From Dillenia suffruticosa (Eukaryota; Streptophyta; Magnoliopsida; Dilleniales; Dilleniaceae): a stretch of DNA of 64,000 bases. The notes below the pieces were generated by a model. The model made no database searches. It was not told where the DNA came from and saw nothing but the letters and a program-made list of their open reading frames with translations. The translations under genes and the position numbers were made by a program. The first letter of the stretch is position 1; each line of letters starts with the position of its first letter. The stretch lies in contig JAVTVX010000035.1 of NCBI GenBank assembly GCA_033439265.1, positions 4,878,001 through 4,942,000 of the forward strand, read 5' to 3'. Below are positions 13,564-25,253 of this stretch, one piece after another.

Positions 13564-13722
13564 TTTAATACTATGTATTAAGAATAGGGAAGAATATTAT
13601 TTTAATACTATTTTAAAAATAGTCGAATATACTTATGATACCATATTAAAGATAGATAAATATAACTCTAATATCATATTAAAAATTTTGAATATTATTC
13701 TGTTACTATATTAGAAATGAAA
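13564..13722. repeat. Degenerate 33-bp tandem repeat, array 2
   Basis: About four to five diverged copies of the monomer seen at 12.7 kb. The open frame across this array (13529-13714) is a by-product of the repeat and not a gene. Confidence 0.6.
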
Positions 13723-14087
13723 ACAATAATAAAAATAATATGAAACCTTAATACTCTATGATTTTAATGTAATAAATTAAATTTATATAGAAAATTTATT
13801 TTAAATAAAAATAAAACAAATTAATATTTGATTTGATTATGTTGCAATTAAAAAGTATAATACTATATATAAAAATCAAAACAATAATCGGATACATAAT
13901 ATATCCTAATAAGTACATTAAAAATTCATTTAAATTCTTACTTACCCGCGACGGGCATTTTCAATCAGTCTAATTCTTCCCATTTGCCAATACAAGCTTT
14001 GTATCCTTTTGCAGTTGAAAAGTTTAATTCTTCTGTGTTCAAATGAAATCTGCTATAAAATATTTTAAAAATTGTTGTGAACTCGTG

Positions 14088-14094
14088 TATATAG
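14088..14094 (+). promoter_or_regulatory. TATA box of P450 gene 1
   Basis: TATATAG in a GTGTATA context aligns with the TATAAATA boxes of the other P450 genes, because the following CACCCAACAAC leader segment also aligns. It lies 144 bp before the ATG. Confidence 0.5.
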
Positions 14095-14145
14095 GCAGTG
14101 GGTTTAACTTGGAGGCAAGCCACCCAACAACAGCTCTCTTGTTTC

Positions 14146-14148
<3 letters not shown>

Positions 14149-14180
<32 letters not shown>
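14149..14180 (+). repeat. (TC)16 in the leader of P450 gene 1
   Basis: Uninterrupted TC repeat in the presumed 5' untranslated region, at the same place as CT tracts in genes 2 and 4. Confidence 0.9.
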
Positions 14181-14182
<2 letters not shown>

Positions 14183-14231
14183 CCTCTCTTTCTCTCGTTC
14201 TTTCTTTTCTTGTGTTTGCCTATTGAAAACG

Positions 14232-15857
14232 ATGGAGTTCACTTGGAATGCCATTGTATCGTTTGTCATATGCTTCACGCCGGTCCTAATTCACCTTCTC
14301 CGTCGTAGAAAGCCCGATAACTTCCCACCCGGCCCGCCAGGCAACCCCATCATTGGTAACATGGTAGATTTGTCAGGGCCGATGCCACATCGGGACTTGG
14401 CCCGCATGAAAGAAAAATACGGGCCGGTCATCGGACTTAAGATCGGCTCAGCCCGTACCGTGGTGATTTCATCAGCCAAAACTGCAACAGAATTTTTCAA
14501 GAACCATGACTTGAGCTTTGCAGATAGGGCTATATTGGACTCCATGAGATGCCATAACTACCACAAGCGCTCACTTGGGTTGGCGCCTCATGGCACATAT
14601 TGGCGTGTGCTAAGGCGCATATGCACCGTGGACATGTTGGTGGCGAAGCGCATCAATGAGACCACGCCCATTAGGCGCAAGTGCGTGGATCGAATGCTTG
14701 CATGGCTAGATGAGGAGGCCCGCGATCCACACACCATAGATGTGGGACACTTTATCTACTTGACCTTGTTCAACATGGTAGGCAATCTTATGTTGTCACG
14801 AGACTTGTTGGACCCAAAATCCAAGGAAGGACCCGAGTTTTGCAAGGCAATGCATGGAATGATTGAATGGGCAGGGAAAGCTAACATATCTGATGCATTC
14901 CCTTGGTTGAGGTGGCTTGACTTGCAAGGGGTGAGGAGAAGGGTAACCCGTGACATGGGTGATTTACTGAGGATCACCTCAGGCTTCCTAAAGGAACGCA
15001 TGGAGGAGATGAAAAAAGGAGTGGAGCACAACAGGCCTAAGGATTTTCTCGATGTGTTGATCGAGTTTGAAGGAGACGGGAAAGATGATCTCACCAAGCT
15101 CTCTGAGGAAGAAATCACTGTCGTCGTGCTGGTAAAACCTTTTTATTATAATATTCATCATAATATATCTAGAATAGGGAAAAAATATATATATTTCTCT
15201 GTCCCCATCAAAGCGTTTGACAAACTAAAATGGTTTGCGGGTGCGTAGGAACTCTTCATTGCTGCTTCAGAAACGACTAGCAGTACTACAGAGTGGGTAT
15301 TGGCAGAGTTATTCCACAAGGTTGAGTGCATGACCAAGGCTAGAGAAGAACTTGCTTGTGTGGTTGGACCAAACAACAAGGTGGAAGAGAGCCACATCGA
15401 TGACTTGCCATACTTGCAAGCCGTCGTTAAGGAAGCCTTGCGGTTACATCCACCACTTCCTTTCCTCCTACCACGTAGCGCAATGAAAGACACCACGTTT
15501 ATGGGCTATGACATACCAAAAGGCACACAAGTTTTTGTGAACTCTTGGGCAATTGGAAGGGACAACGAGACTTGGGAGGACGCAAACAGCTTCAAGCCAG
15601 AGAGGTTTTTGGGCTCCAAGGTTGATTTTAGGGGACAACACTATGAACTAATCCCATTTGGAGCTGGACGAAGAATGTGCCCCGGTTATCCTATAGCACA
15701 CCGTATGCTGCACCTTATTGTAGGCTCCTTGCTGCACAACTTCGATTGGGAGCTTGTGAACATGACCACCAGAGAAGCAATGGATGTTGATCAAACAGGG
15801 GTGACGATGAGGAAGGCCGAACCACTGATGGCAATTCCCACAAAGCGTGTGGCTTGA
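14232..15857 (+). CDS. CYP76A-like: Cytochrome P450 gene 1, CYP76A-like, complete
   Basis: Exon 1 is 14232-15131 (300 codons), the intron is 15132-15248 (117 bp, GT-AG, phase 0), and exon 2 is 15249-15857, giving 502 residues. An N-terminal hydrophobic ER anchor is followed by a basic RRR and the proline hinge FPPGPPGNP (residues 31-39). Other P450 marks are the C-helix WxxxR (W124-R128), the I-helix AASETT (305-310), ExxR (E362-R365), PERF (417-420) and the haem loop FGAGRRMCPG with Cys444. Overall likeness is to CYP76A proteins, which with NADPH-P450 reductase oxidise small molecules such as terpenoids or iridoids; the substrate here is unknown. It is clearly the most diverged member of the array, with a far shorter intron than genes 2-4 and alanine in place of the usual I-helix glycine. 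In-frame ATGs further upstream lie before or within the TC leader; MEF is the start shared by all paralogues. Confidence 0.92.
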
Positions 15858-16918
15858 CATATATGATACAATTTACAACCTTTTCAAAACACACTTTTAC
15901 CCGTCGTAAATTACAATGATGTAGCTACTTGTAATAAGCTTTAGGTGCTAACCTAGCGTTCAGAAATTACTTAATGTAACACAAAAGTATAAAAAAGGGC
16001 GTAATGGCCAACCTATGATAAGCGTTAAAAATGCTCGATTGCTTCATATTTTTATTTAATTTATTGTAGGTGATGTTTCGATTGCTTCATATTTTTATTT
16101 AATTTATTGTAGGTGATGTTTGTCTTTGCTTCCTGAGGGCTTTGGACAATAAAATAGAAGATCAATACTTTTGAACATTAAGTAGATCTTTCTTTTGGAT
16201 TACATGGAAGTCGCGAAAATTACGAAATTATATACGCCCCTAGAGGTTTGAACATGAGCACTCAGGGTAGATATTAAAATAAAAGTTCTTAACTATTAAG
16301 GTGTCCCTTAGAAGGTCGATCCTCTATTTTATTTTAAGTGCTTCGACTACCTCAATATTCAATGCCTTGTATGATCCACATAAGATATTTATTTTATCTA
16401 GAGTGCTTCACGTGAATCCTTATCCAAATATCGCTTAACTTTGCTTGACGAAGATACTGTTCTGATTGCCCAGAAAGGATTTTGAGCTCACATCATGTGC
16501 CTGTGTTTTCGGAAAATTTTAGACCCCCATGCTTACCAATATTTATATATAAAAAATTATCATTAAAAACTAACATTATCATTGAAAATTCCTAATATAA
16601 ACATTTGAAAGTAAAATGTGATGCTGTGAAAGCATGTGCAAATGGTAGACTGTGATAAATTTAAACACAATATAACATACTACTCTAATTAACAAAAGTA
16701 ATTATCATGTATATGTATTATAATCACGATATGATAGTTTTAATAAAAAATTGATATAGAGAATCTCCTCAAAATCCAAAAATATATTATTTAAGGCCAA
16801 TGGTATTTAACATATGAAAGAAAAAAAATGAACTAATCTAAAACTAACGATGTATAGATCTAATACTTGGATGTCTATTCATCAATAGGAACGAATATGT
16901 TACATATTTTTACAACCT
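15858..16918. other. 3' flank of gene 1 and intergenic DNA
   Basis: The stop codon is followed by AT-rich sequence with AATAAGCT at about 15933, a plausible polyadenylation signal. Apart from a short tandem duplication, nothing gene-like is seen. Confidence 0.6.
16036..16121 (+). repeat. Perfect tandem duplication, 2 x 43 bp
   Basis: Two identical 43-bp units beginning CGATTGCTTCATATTT and ending GGTGATGTTT sit directly side by side downstream of gene 1. Identity implies a recent event. Confidence 0.95.
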
Positions 16919-17039
16919 GATAAGAGTGTGGTGCAACAGAGCGTAACATGAGTCATGGGGTGGCGTAAATCTCATCTTTAATTCAAGAAAGAGACAAAAG
17001 TAAATAAACCACAAACAACCAAATCTTCTCTCCAATGAG

Positions 17040-17715
17040 AGAGAGAGAGAGAGGATAAACCACCAACAGCCAATGAACTTACTGTAATTAGACAGATGTT
17101 GAGAATTAACTGACACCAAGACATGAGGAAGTGGAGCAAATGATGAATTCTCCGAACAGCCGAACGAAGTTGAACTCAATTAATAATTTATTAAATACTT
17201 TCCATGTCTGCATTGTCAATTTAAAATCGCATCGAAATATGAATACCAATCGATCTGGCTAATGGTCCATGATTGTACGGTGAAATCCCTTCACTGCAGA
17301 GTTATGTGTTGTCCCAGAGGATTTCTCCTCCTACTCCGAATTCAGTTCTTCCCGATTATCTTAGAGATCAATTCAGCCGAGTTCGTGTTGACCCTATCCT
17401 TTGAGGTGAACCCTGCCCACCCAAACTTTATATTCTCAAAGAATATCAATGGGTAATTTGTCCCACCCTAGTGCATGAGTTGCCTTTTGTGCTCCGTGAC
17501 AGTAACTTTTATGCGGATGTCCTGACCAAATTAGTACCACCGTTCTTTCATAGTTTTCATGAATTTTTTTTATCCTCCTAATGATGTTTATCATAAACGG
17601 AAAGACATTTGTTAGGAGACCTCAATAATAAGTGAGTCCTATAATAATCAGTTCAAATTAATCGGGATGAATTTTCAGACGGTGCTCAAGCTCTACTAAA
17701 AAGAAAAAAAAACAA
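17040..17715. other. Segment of block A without a counterpart in block B
   Basis: A (GA)n run at 17037-17053 and AT-rich DNA with open frames below 90 codons. No gene is supported. Confidence 0.5.
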
Positions 17716-18479
17716 GGAAAGAATATAAGACTTTTAATCGATAGGAGCCAAGGACGGGTTAGTTAACATGAGCTGGACAAGGAGCACGGGTGTCAAATGG
17801 ACTCTTTCCCATTTGAGCCCACTACCCACCGTATGTACCCAAAACAGTAACAGGGTAAATGGCTAACAAGTTGAGTCTTTGACAATAAAATTCTTTGCTT
17901 CCTTTTATTTTATTATTAGTTTTAAATGTAATGATCCTTTTTTGAGAGGCAGTGGGGAACAGAGAGCCGTCACTAAAATTTTGAAAAAAAAATTATGTAT
18001 ATATTTTTAGAGAATATTTTGAAAAAATGACTAAAAGTTTAAAAATATTATTAAAAATTAAAAATTTAATTTTAAAATTTTAAACATATTGCTGATTCTT
18101 TTTTTTTTTTTGGGTAAATTATTTGTTTACAGAGAAGAGAGATTCCGATACTTGGAAAGCATCTGCTCTACGATCATTAAACTTTGGAATCTATTAGAAA
18201 TTGCACCGAAAGATATGATACTTTTGAATTTGACTTCAACCAACTAAGAAACACCAGGGTCTTTCAAATCCTTCACCATTAGCTCTTGAATTGGATTTAA
18301 TCTCTTTAGTGCTTACAATTACAATAGCATGTCAAAATCTTTCCTGATCCACCAACCCCAAAATAACAAAACAATCCCCACTTTGTGTATCCTCTTTCGC
18401 AAAAGTGCCCTATGATTTGACCACCTTGAAGCAATTTTAACCCTACCTCACCAATGTGACCGAATTCCATGTGTGTTTG

Positions 18480-18990
18480 GGTTGATGTTGTTCTCTTTTG
18501 GTCATGCGCGAGAGCATCCCTTTTCGTGGTAGCTGAAGAGAAGCCCTCTGTTGTTTAAGGATCCAGGGCAACTGCTGCTGTCTTGCATCATTTCCTTGCG
18601 TCAGATACTTGGATTCCTCGGTGCCTTTGTTTTCCCCCTGTATAAAAGGGGGCCTTTGTCTTTTTTGAGGAGAGAGCCGAAAATTTAAGTGTGTGTGAGC
18701 AAGAAAACCATAGAAACTCCGTTGTTAATTGAGAGTTTTTTATCTCCTTGTACTTATACTCTGTAGTGAAAATTTTTCTTCTCCTGTGGTTTTTCCTATT
18801 TTAGATTTTTCATGTAAAATGCTTACGTTGTTTGTGTGATTGCTTATCTTCATCTTTGGTTGTGCTTCTAATCTCTTGCTAGATACCCAACTAATTGTAT
18901 CGGAATGAACAGATGGCGGTGGGGAGCAAACAAACGCAGTAATAGAAAATCAATGGTGGCTGGCAATTGAAGATGTAGAGACTAGAACTA
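18480..18990 (+). mobile_element. Ty1/copia-like LTR and leader remnant (fossil)
   Basis: A TATAAAAGGGGGCC promoter, a downstream stretch resembling the R/U5 part of plant copia LTRs, and then an AATTGTATCGG site reminiscent of the initiator-methionine primer site (usually AATTGGTATCAGAGC) before a short leader. No polyprotein domain follows. It is a broken, old fragment, shared with the copy at 42085-42590, so it predates the block duplication. Confidence 0.45.
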
Positions 18991-19538
18991 AAGCTATTGA
19001 AAGAAGACAAAATTTAACAATGAAAAGAGGAGTTGAAAGGTTATGGAGAGAAAATTCCTCTGTCACGCGAGAACTCGTGCCCTTCATTTTCTCTCGTCTG
19101 CTCTATGCTCCTAAATCTATAGGCTTGATTCCTTTGATTCTTTCTATGTGCTTTTCTTCTATTGTGAGATCTCGTTGTTTCCAATTTCAGAAATTGTTTC
19201 TATTATTATTATTATTATTATTATTTGGGTTGCGCACCTACCGTTATTCTCTTCGATTGGGCTTGCACTTCTCCCCATTTCACTGGGCCTCAATAAGTCA
19301 TGGTCCGAGTTGCAATTGATTGTGGGTTTGGATTTCATCCTGACTTGACTATAAGACTTCTATTAGCCCAAATGCACTTAGGATACAAAATGGTAGATCA
19401 ACATTTGAACCAAACTGATGAGAAAATAAATATTAATCCTAATAGAACTGATGGTCAATTAATCCTAATAGAACTGATCGGTCAATTAAGTACAAAATTA
19501 GGATTCATCAATCAGCACATAACAAGAATGTTCTAATG

Positions 19539-19623
19539 ATGTCCCCAAGGGACAGCCTAGTGATTATAACCCCTCCTCCAAATTGATAATCCCAAATTCG
19601 AATTCGTATGTAACAAAAAAAAA
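19539..19623 (+). mobile_element. SINE, 85 bp, with 15-bp target duplication
   Basis: The body begins near CCCCAAGGGACAGCC, holds a box-A-like AGCCTAGTGATTAT and a box-B-like ATTCGAATTCG, and ends GTAAC followed by an A tail. It is flanked by AAGAATGTTCTAATG (19524-19538) and AAGAATGTTCTTATG (19624-19638). Block B has the single uninterrupted site near 43110-43125, so the insertion came after the block duplication. Confidence 0.85.
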
Positions 19624-19741
19624 AAGAATGTTCTTATGGTATTTTTTCCATAGCTGGGCATTTCTTTTCCTCCTAAACTTTGCTTACACGAGTGGCAGGT
19701 ACACGAAGATGCAAAAACAAGTTGCATGACACCTAATCAAT

Positions 19742-19933
19742 ATGGTAAACAAATCAGCTAAAGACACCGATGAGAACAAAAGGAAAGACTACCCTCAAGG
19801 AAGAAAAACCGAAGACAAAGAAGCTTACAAACAAGCCTTACCCGGTGCAGCAAAGTATGCAACAGAAATAAGAGAACAAAGCTACGAGGCATGGATAGGA
19901 GGGACATTACAAGTTATAACTTCTACTCATTGA
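19742..19933 (+). other. Unrecognised small open frame conserved between blocks
   Basis: A 63-residue hydrophilic frame beginning MVNKSAKDTDENKRKD and containing a YATEIREQSYEAWIGG stretch. The block-B copy (43231) differs at three bases over about 180, two of them silent, which is less change than the surrounding DNA seems to show. I recognise no family, and no promoter or splice partner is clear. It could be an exon, a micro-protein or chance. Confidence 0.25.
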
Positions 19934-20939
19934 CCTATCCAACCCAGAGACGAGTTGTTTCAAGATGTGCCAGGATGCAAAACAGGAAGAATGAAATCTC
20001 AAACCCGTTGGGCTGGGTGGGGGTAGGGGGGAACACCAGGACAGAGATGCGAAAAACATAGGCATGCTACAGAATGATGAGTCCCAAGAACAACTAGTAT
20101 AGCAAGTTGGTGCCGAGAGAATATTTTATGTTCCTCAGGGCAGTCTGAATTCCATGTTATCTGATTACTTTTCAATTAGACCTCAAAATTTAACGACCTT
20201 ATTGTCCAACCACATGACAAAGAATGCACTCTGGGAAAAGTTAATAGGGTTCAATTAATTCATTCAACAATGAAAAGAGAAAATTCAATGGCAACCATTT
20301 AATAAATGATGTACAATTTGCTAAAATGGAATTGAAATAAATAGGTTCAATCTCTCTAACAATACAACCTTGACACTCGAGTTTGGCGGTGCTCCTTAGG
20401 CAATATGGCAACCGCAAGTGGGAACTCGCACTTTGCTTTTCTCAACCCTTAGGCAACTCCCCCACCACTCCTTTCACAGTCCCCATTTCCTGCCAAGAAT
20501 GTCACATATGTCCTTAAATAGAAGTTTACTATAGACTTGATTATGAAGAAATACTAGAAAAGGTTGCCTATGAACAGAACACGAACAACTTCTCTTGTGA
20601 GTTGGTTTGGTAAAAGTCACATTTGCCTCTTTTATGTAGTTAAACAACTCAAATATGAACATATAAATTTCTTCAAAACTTGTATTTATTTAAGTTGGGA
20701 TGAATCTAAAATTTATTTTTTAAAAAATTATTCCTGATTATTTCTGTAGTCTTGATTCTGACTCATACTCATATATAATCTTATAGAGTTACAGCAAAAT
20801 AATTTAGTTCAAGTTAGGATAAAAATAACCAATGGCAAAAAGAAAAAAGAATAAAAGAAAAAACTTGTAACAAAATGAAGGATTCCCCCCACCGCGCTAT
20901 ACCATGGTGTACCACTTGACTTGCACTCTTCCAGCAATG

Positions 20940-21400
20940 CCCTACACCATATGTCAAATGCCCTCCTGATTTGATTCCCCACTCATCTTGAAGATGCCTT
21001 CTGAATCACCAATGACAATCACTGGCTACAGTAATTTGCAAACAATTCAAAATTGGCTGCACCGCAATGCTGTGGTCACTGTCGTATTCAACAATATTAG
21101 GTTAGATTTGACTGACATTTTTTCTTGTTGTAATGTATTTGAATTTAAGGCTTTGAGAAAAACTTTTGCCATCGAGAGGTCTGATGTCTTTAAGGACCAG
21201 ATGGGATTCTCTATTGGACAAACTGAGGACGCTATTTGTCTGCTTCTCTTTTACTTCTTTATCTGATTTTTTTCTTAGCTCTATTTGTTTGACGTTTCTT
21301 TTTTTATTCTGCTGTTCTTAGCATTTGCTTGTCATCTTTTTATTACCGTTGATTTCACCAAAAATAAAATTAAAAAAAATACAAATTTGGAAAAAAGGAC
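20940..21400 (+). repeat. Repeated intergenic module, copy 1
   Basis: Contains a segment reading YSNLQTIQNWLHRNAVV on the plus strand and ends in an A-rich tail, so it may descend from a retroposed transcript. Copies recur near 29.4, 39.4 and 44.9 kb. The frame is not consistently open between copies and no protein family is recognised. Confidence 0.6.
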
Positions 21401-22602
21401 GTTAGCCGATTGGTAAATTTTAGACTTAGGTTTTTATATGATCTTGATTCTTGACTTACCCAAAAAAAAAAAAGGAAAAGAAATTTTTACACAAATTCTC
21501 ATGTGGGTTACTCCTGGAAGAATTATACTTCTATTTACAAAATCATATACTTCTTAACAAAAATTTGTTAATTTAATTAAAAAAATTATTATAACTTAAA
21601 TAAAATAAAATAAAAATAAATTGAGACAAATAGAGATTTCCCCATCCTTTTTAAAGAAATTTTTATTGCCTGGTAATTCATTTATTAGAAGAGAAATTTT
21701 GTCCATACCAACATGCCCACAAAATTGCAACCATCGATCTTAATAAGTACTCAAAACATCGAGAGCATAAGTGACTAAATAAATTTTGTCCAAGTTTTAA
21801 TTGAATAATCAGATTATTAATTAACTAATACCTAGAAATTCAATATTAGATTTACAAAATTATAATAAATAGCTAATCTGTTTTTTCATGTTTTAAAATT
21901 AATATGTATTTCATTTGTGTCACAAATATTCGTAAAAACACCAAGTGTGTGTGTGTGTGTTTTTTGTTTTTGTTTTTTTTGTTTTTTTTTTTGAACTCTT
22001 AGTTGTGTTACCAAGTGTTCGACTTAAAGTTGGTGCAACTGACGGGAAAATGCCTTATTTTGTATTTTGGCAATAATAGAATATCTACTCCATTTGAATG
22101 TTCCACACTGATAGGGATTTACCCATTAGACTTTTCTTTGTTAAGATAGGGCAAAACAAAACCAGGGGACAAACAAGGTTAATTAAGTTTATTTGCCTGG
22201 CTTGATTTTTTTTTTATAATTTTGTATGTAATATTTTTTAATAATTAAAAAGAAACATAATTTTTTCAAAAAAATATATAAATTATTATTATATTTCTAT
22301 TTTATTTAATTTTTTATATTCAACACTGATACCTGACCTCAACTTGTCGATGAGGTCCATATTAATCAATTCAATTTTTATGAGCAGTAATCCACATCGT
22401 CTTGGGAGGATACGCACCATAAATTTATCTAGCACATTGAAGTCAAGAGTTTACCTTTTCTTTTCGTACAATAATTCAATATATGCTTGCGCGAAAAGCA
22501 TGGAAATTATTGAAGTCAAGAGATTACTTTTTCTTGTTCTACGATAATTCATTGCTTGCGCAAAAAACATAGAAATTGAAACATTAAGATGTAGAAAGGC
22601 TG

Positions 22603-22737
22603 CGTTCCTAGGGGAAACCAGTGGTTGAGAGCTCTTTTCTAATATTTATCCTGAGATTTTGTATTCAAATATTCGTAAATACGTATAATTTTATTATTTT
22701 TATGACTTTTGATTAAAAAAAAAGAAAAAAAGAAGAG
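22603..22737 (+). mobile_element. Old SINE-like insertion, block A copy
   Basis: An A-tailed segment with a box-A-like CAGTGGTTGAGAGCTC and a box-B-like GTATTCAAATATTC, lying between degraded copies of AAGACAAAGAAGG. The same insertion is at the same place at 31093 and 46097, so it predates the duplications. Confidence 0.55.
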
Positions 22738-23461
22738 AAGACAAAGAAGGGCTGCTTCATTCTTAAGAAAAAAAAAAAAGAAAGCCCAAACTCTATAAGG
22801 CTGCCTTTGAAGGCATTTTGGCAGGTAACCAAAGCGTATGGGTCCGGCACTAAAAAAAGGAGAAATTTACGTATTTAATTTTTCTTCTATTCAAGCTCCT
22901 ATTTTCTCCTTTTTACTTAGATATACATATATATGCAATTTATTTATTTATTTTTTTCACAGAACAAAAGAGTGAAGAGCCAGGTATAACTATCTTTTCT
23001 AGAAAAGATTATAAATATTCCAACTCATTGTAAGAATTATAATTATATATTCACAGGCTGGCGTGCCTATTACCTCAAGTTTAGACTCCAACATCTAATC
23101 ACAAAGTTGTTCTTTCATAGAATTTGCAAGACCAATTGTGCTTACACCTATATGCCGCCCAGATACACATGGTGTTTAGACTCCAACATCTAATCGCATC
23201 GTGTTTGATTTGTGCACCACAATGAAAGTAGATAAGGTTTAGATTTCGAGATTATTTAAAACAGGTGTTTTGTGGTGAATGAATATTTTTATCGTGATGC
23301 TTTCGGTTGTTACGTTGGTCATCTTTTCCTATCCCTTCGTCCGTCAAAAAGGAGTAAAAAAAATCATGCACAAAAACAGAAATAGAAGGGGAAGAACATG
23401 GGGTTAAATTTTGCCTCTACTATCAAATTGTTAAATTATACCAATATATATTTGGGTGCAG

Positions 23462-24036
23462 GGATTATTTATAGCTGGCTCAAAAACAGCTAGCAGCATT
23501 TTAGAATAGGTACTAACAGAACTACTCTACAATCCCGAGTGCATGGCGAAGGCTCAAGAAGAGCTTTCTCCTGTTGTTGGACCAAACAACAAGGTTGAAG
23601 AGAGCCAAGTCGATGATTTGCCATCCTTGCAAGCCGTGGCTAAGGAAACATTGCAATTGCATCCACCAATTCCTTTCCTTACCACAACGTGCAGTCAGAG
23701 ACACCAATTTCATGGGCTATGACATAAAGGCGCACGACTTTTCATAAATGTTTGGGCAATTGGAAGAGACGCCGAGACCTGGGAGGTCCCAAACAGTTTC
23801 AAACCAGAGAGATTTTTGGACTCAAAAATTGAGTACAAGGGACAACACTCTGAGCTAATCCCATTTGGCGCTGGTGTTTCTCTAGCACACCGTATGCTGC
23901 ACATCATTACCGGGTCCCTCCTACACAACTATGATTGGAAGCTTGAAAAGTTTGCCACAAGAGAATCGGTGGATGCTGATCGGATTGGGTGAGCACAAGG
24001 AAGGCTGTACCCCTGATGGCAATACCCAAAAAGTGA
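23462..24036 (+). pseudogene. P450 pseudogene A (exon 2 only)
   Basis: Full-length but decayed exon 2 of a CYP76A-like gene, preceded by about 225 bp of matching intron 3' end and the GCAG acceptor. Exon 1 is absent. The I-helix region carries a tryptophan-to-TAG change near the start, small deletions break the frame near 23680-23730, and the haem loop has lost the RRMCAG segment, so no functional enzyme could be made. The frame shifts again near the end. The lost portion ends at a TAGATAA junction at 23229-23235. Sequence details (two-Asn GPNNK, PPIPF) group it with exon 2 of gene 2. Confidence 0.9.
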
Positions 24037-24967
24037 AAAATCCTTTTTTTTTTTTTTGTAAAATAAAAATCCAAAAGGGCATAGATGCGTACCTTATGGA
24101 CATGATATGAATGCTCAATCGGCTTCATATTTGATTATTATCGCTTTATGCTTTACTTCATAGGATTTGGATATAAAAATTAATTGGAGTTCACTACAGT
24201 GGAGTTGAACAGATTAAGCAAAATTCTGGCCCGTATGTGTTATGTAGATGCTATGATTAGAGAATTGCCCAATGGAAAATGCAAAAAACTTTAGATTCTA
24301 AATTTTTAAATTGACACATATGACCCTGATAAATAATATTTTTTTTTGTTCCCAAAAATAAAATGTATTTATTTACTTTTTTGATTGATAAAAATTGTCG
24401 TTTTGCCATGATAAATCAATCAGGATGCTGGACAACTTTGAGTTTCCACGTCTGCCCTCACAATATTGAGATCCTTACCATTATGTGAATAATAAAAATA
24501 ATATTCAGTATTTTTTGTTGTTTAATATTTAAATTTTTTTTAACCATTAGACGCTTGATATTTTATTTGTGTTCAACTATTTTAAATTTCATTTTATATA
24601 TTTTGTGTTGAACTAAATTTTATAATTTTTTTTCAAATATATGCGAGAGAAATTATTATCTTAATTTTAAATTATTGTTTTGAATTTTTAATATATAAAT
24701 ACATAAACACACGTGTTTCTCTACACCAGGCAAAATCCTCGTACATACAATGACAGATATCAATAGAGACAGTTGCTGAAAGTGCACAGAGAACTTTGTG
24801 GTTGCGGTGCATTCAACACTGGCGGGCGCCATGGGTTGAACCGGCGTCTAAAGTGAGAACTAGCAGACCTCTAGGGCTAAGTTGACTTTGTTGATATATT
24901 ATATGACAAAAATTTGCGTATTTAATTTTTCTTCTATTCAAGCTCCTATTTTCTCCTTTTAATTTAC
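24037..24967. other. Intergenic DNA between pseudogene A and gene 2
   Basis: AT-rich DNA with the decayed 3' flank of pseudogene A and a unique segment (about 24562-24890) that block B has lost. No gene is seen. Confidence 0.6.
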
Positions 24968-25005
<38 letters not shown>

Positions 25006-25012
25006 GTATATA
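24968..25012. repeat. (TA)n/(TATG)n microsatellite upstream of gene 2
   Basis: TA repeat followed by TATG units. Equivalent TA repeats of other lengths occur at 31592-31625 and 47383-47418 in the paralogous promoters. Confidence 0.9.
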
Positions 25013-25151
25013 TGCACATATTTCTTTACGGAACAAAAGTGTGAAGAGCCAAGTATAACTATCTTTTCTAAAAAAGTTTATAAATATTCCTACTTATTGT
25101 AAGAATTATAATTATAATTATATAATTCATTATTCTAGACCATGAAAAACG

Positions 25152-25161
25152 TATATAAATA
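25152..25161 (+). promoter_or_regulatory. TATA box of P450 gene 2
   Basis: TATATAAATA following CATGAAAAACG, shared in place with genes 3 and 4. It lies about 93 bp before the ATG, with a short (TC)n at 25209-25225 in the leader. Confidence 0.7.
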
Positions 25162-25253
25162 AAGCATAGGGTTTGCATGGAATCAAATCACCCGACAGCC
25201 TGCTTTCTTCTCTCTCTCTCTCTCTATAATCTTGTGCTCGCTTCTTGAAGACA

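Larger units (their letters stand above)
10927..14040. other. AT-rich intergenic region upstream of the P450 array
   Basis: No protein-coding exon is supported. The region holds two stretches of a degenerate 33-bp tandem repeat, listed separately, and several A/T-tailed fragments that may be old retroposons. Confidence 0.6.

Noticed and set aside
13529-13714. 61-codon open frame.
   Set aside because: Produced by an AT-rich tandem repeat; no family likeness.
18991-19350. Possible 5' leader and first intron of a host gene (TTTCTCTCGTCTGCTC region, also at 42690).
   Set aside because: Duplicated in both blocks next to a Ty1-like remnant, with no downstream exon or domain, so no gene is claimed.
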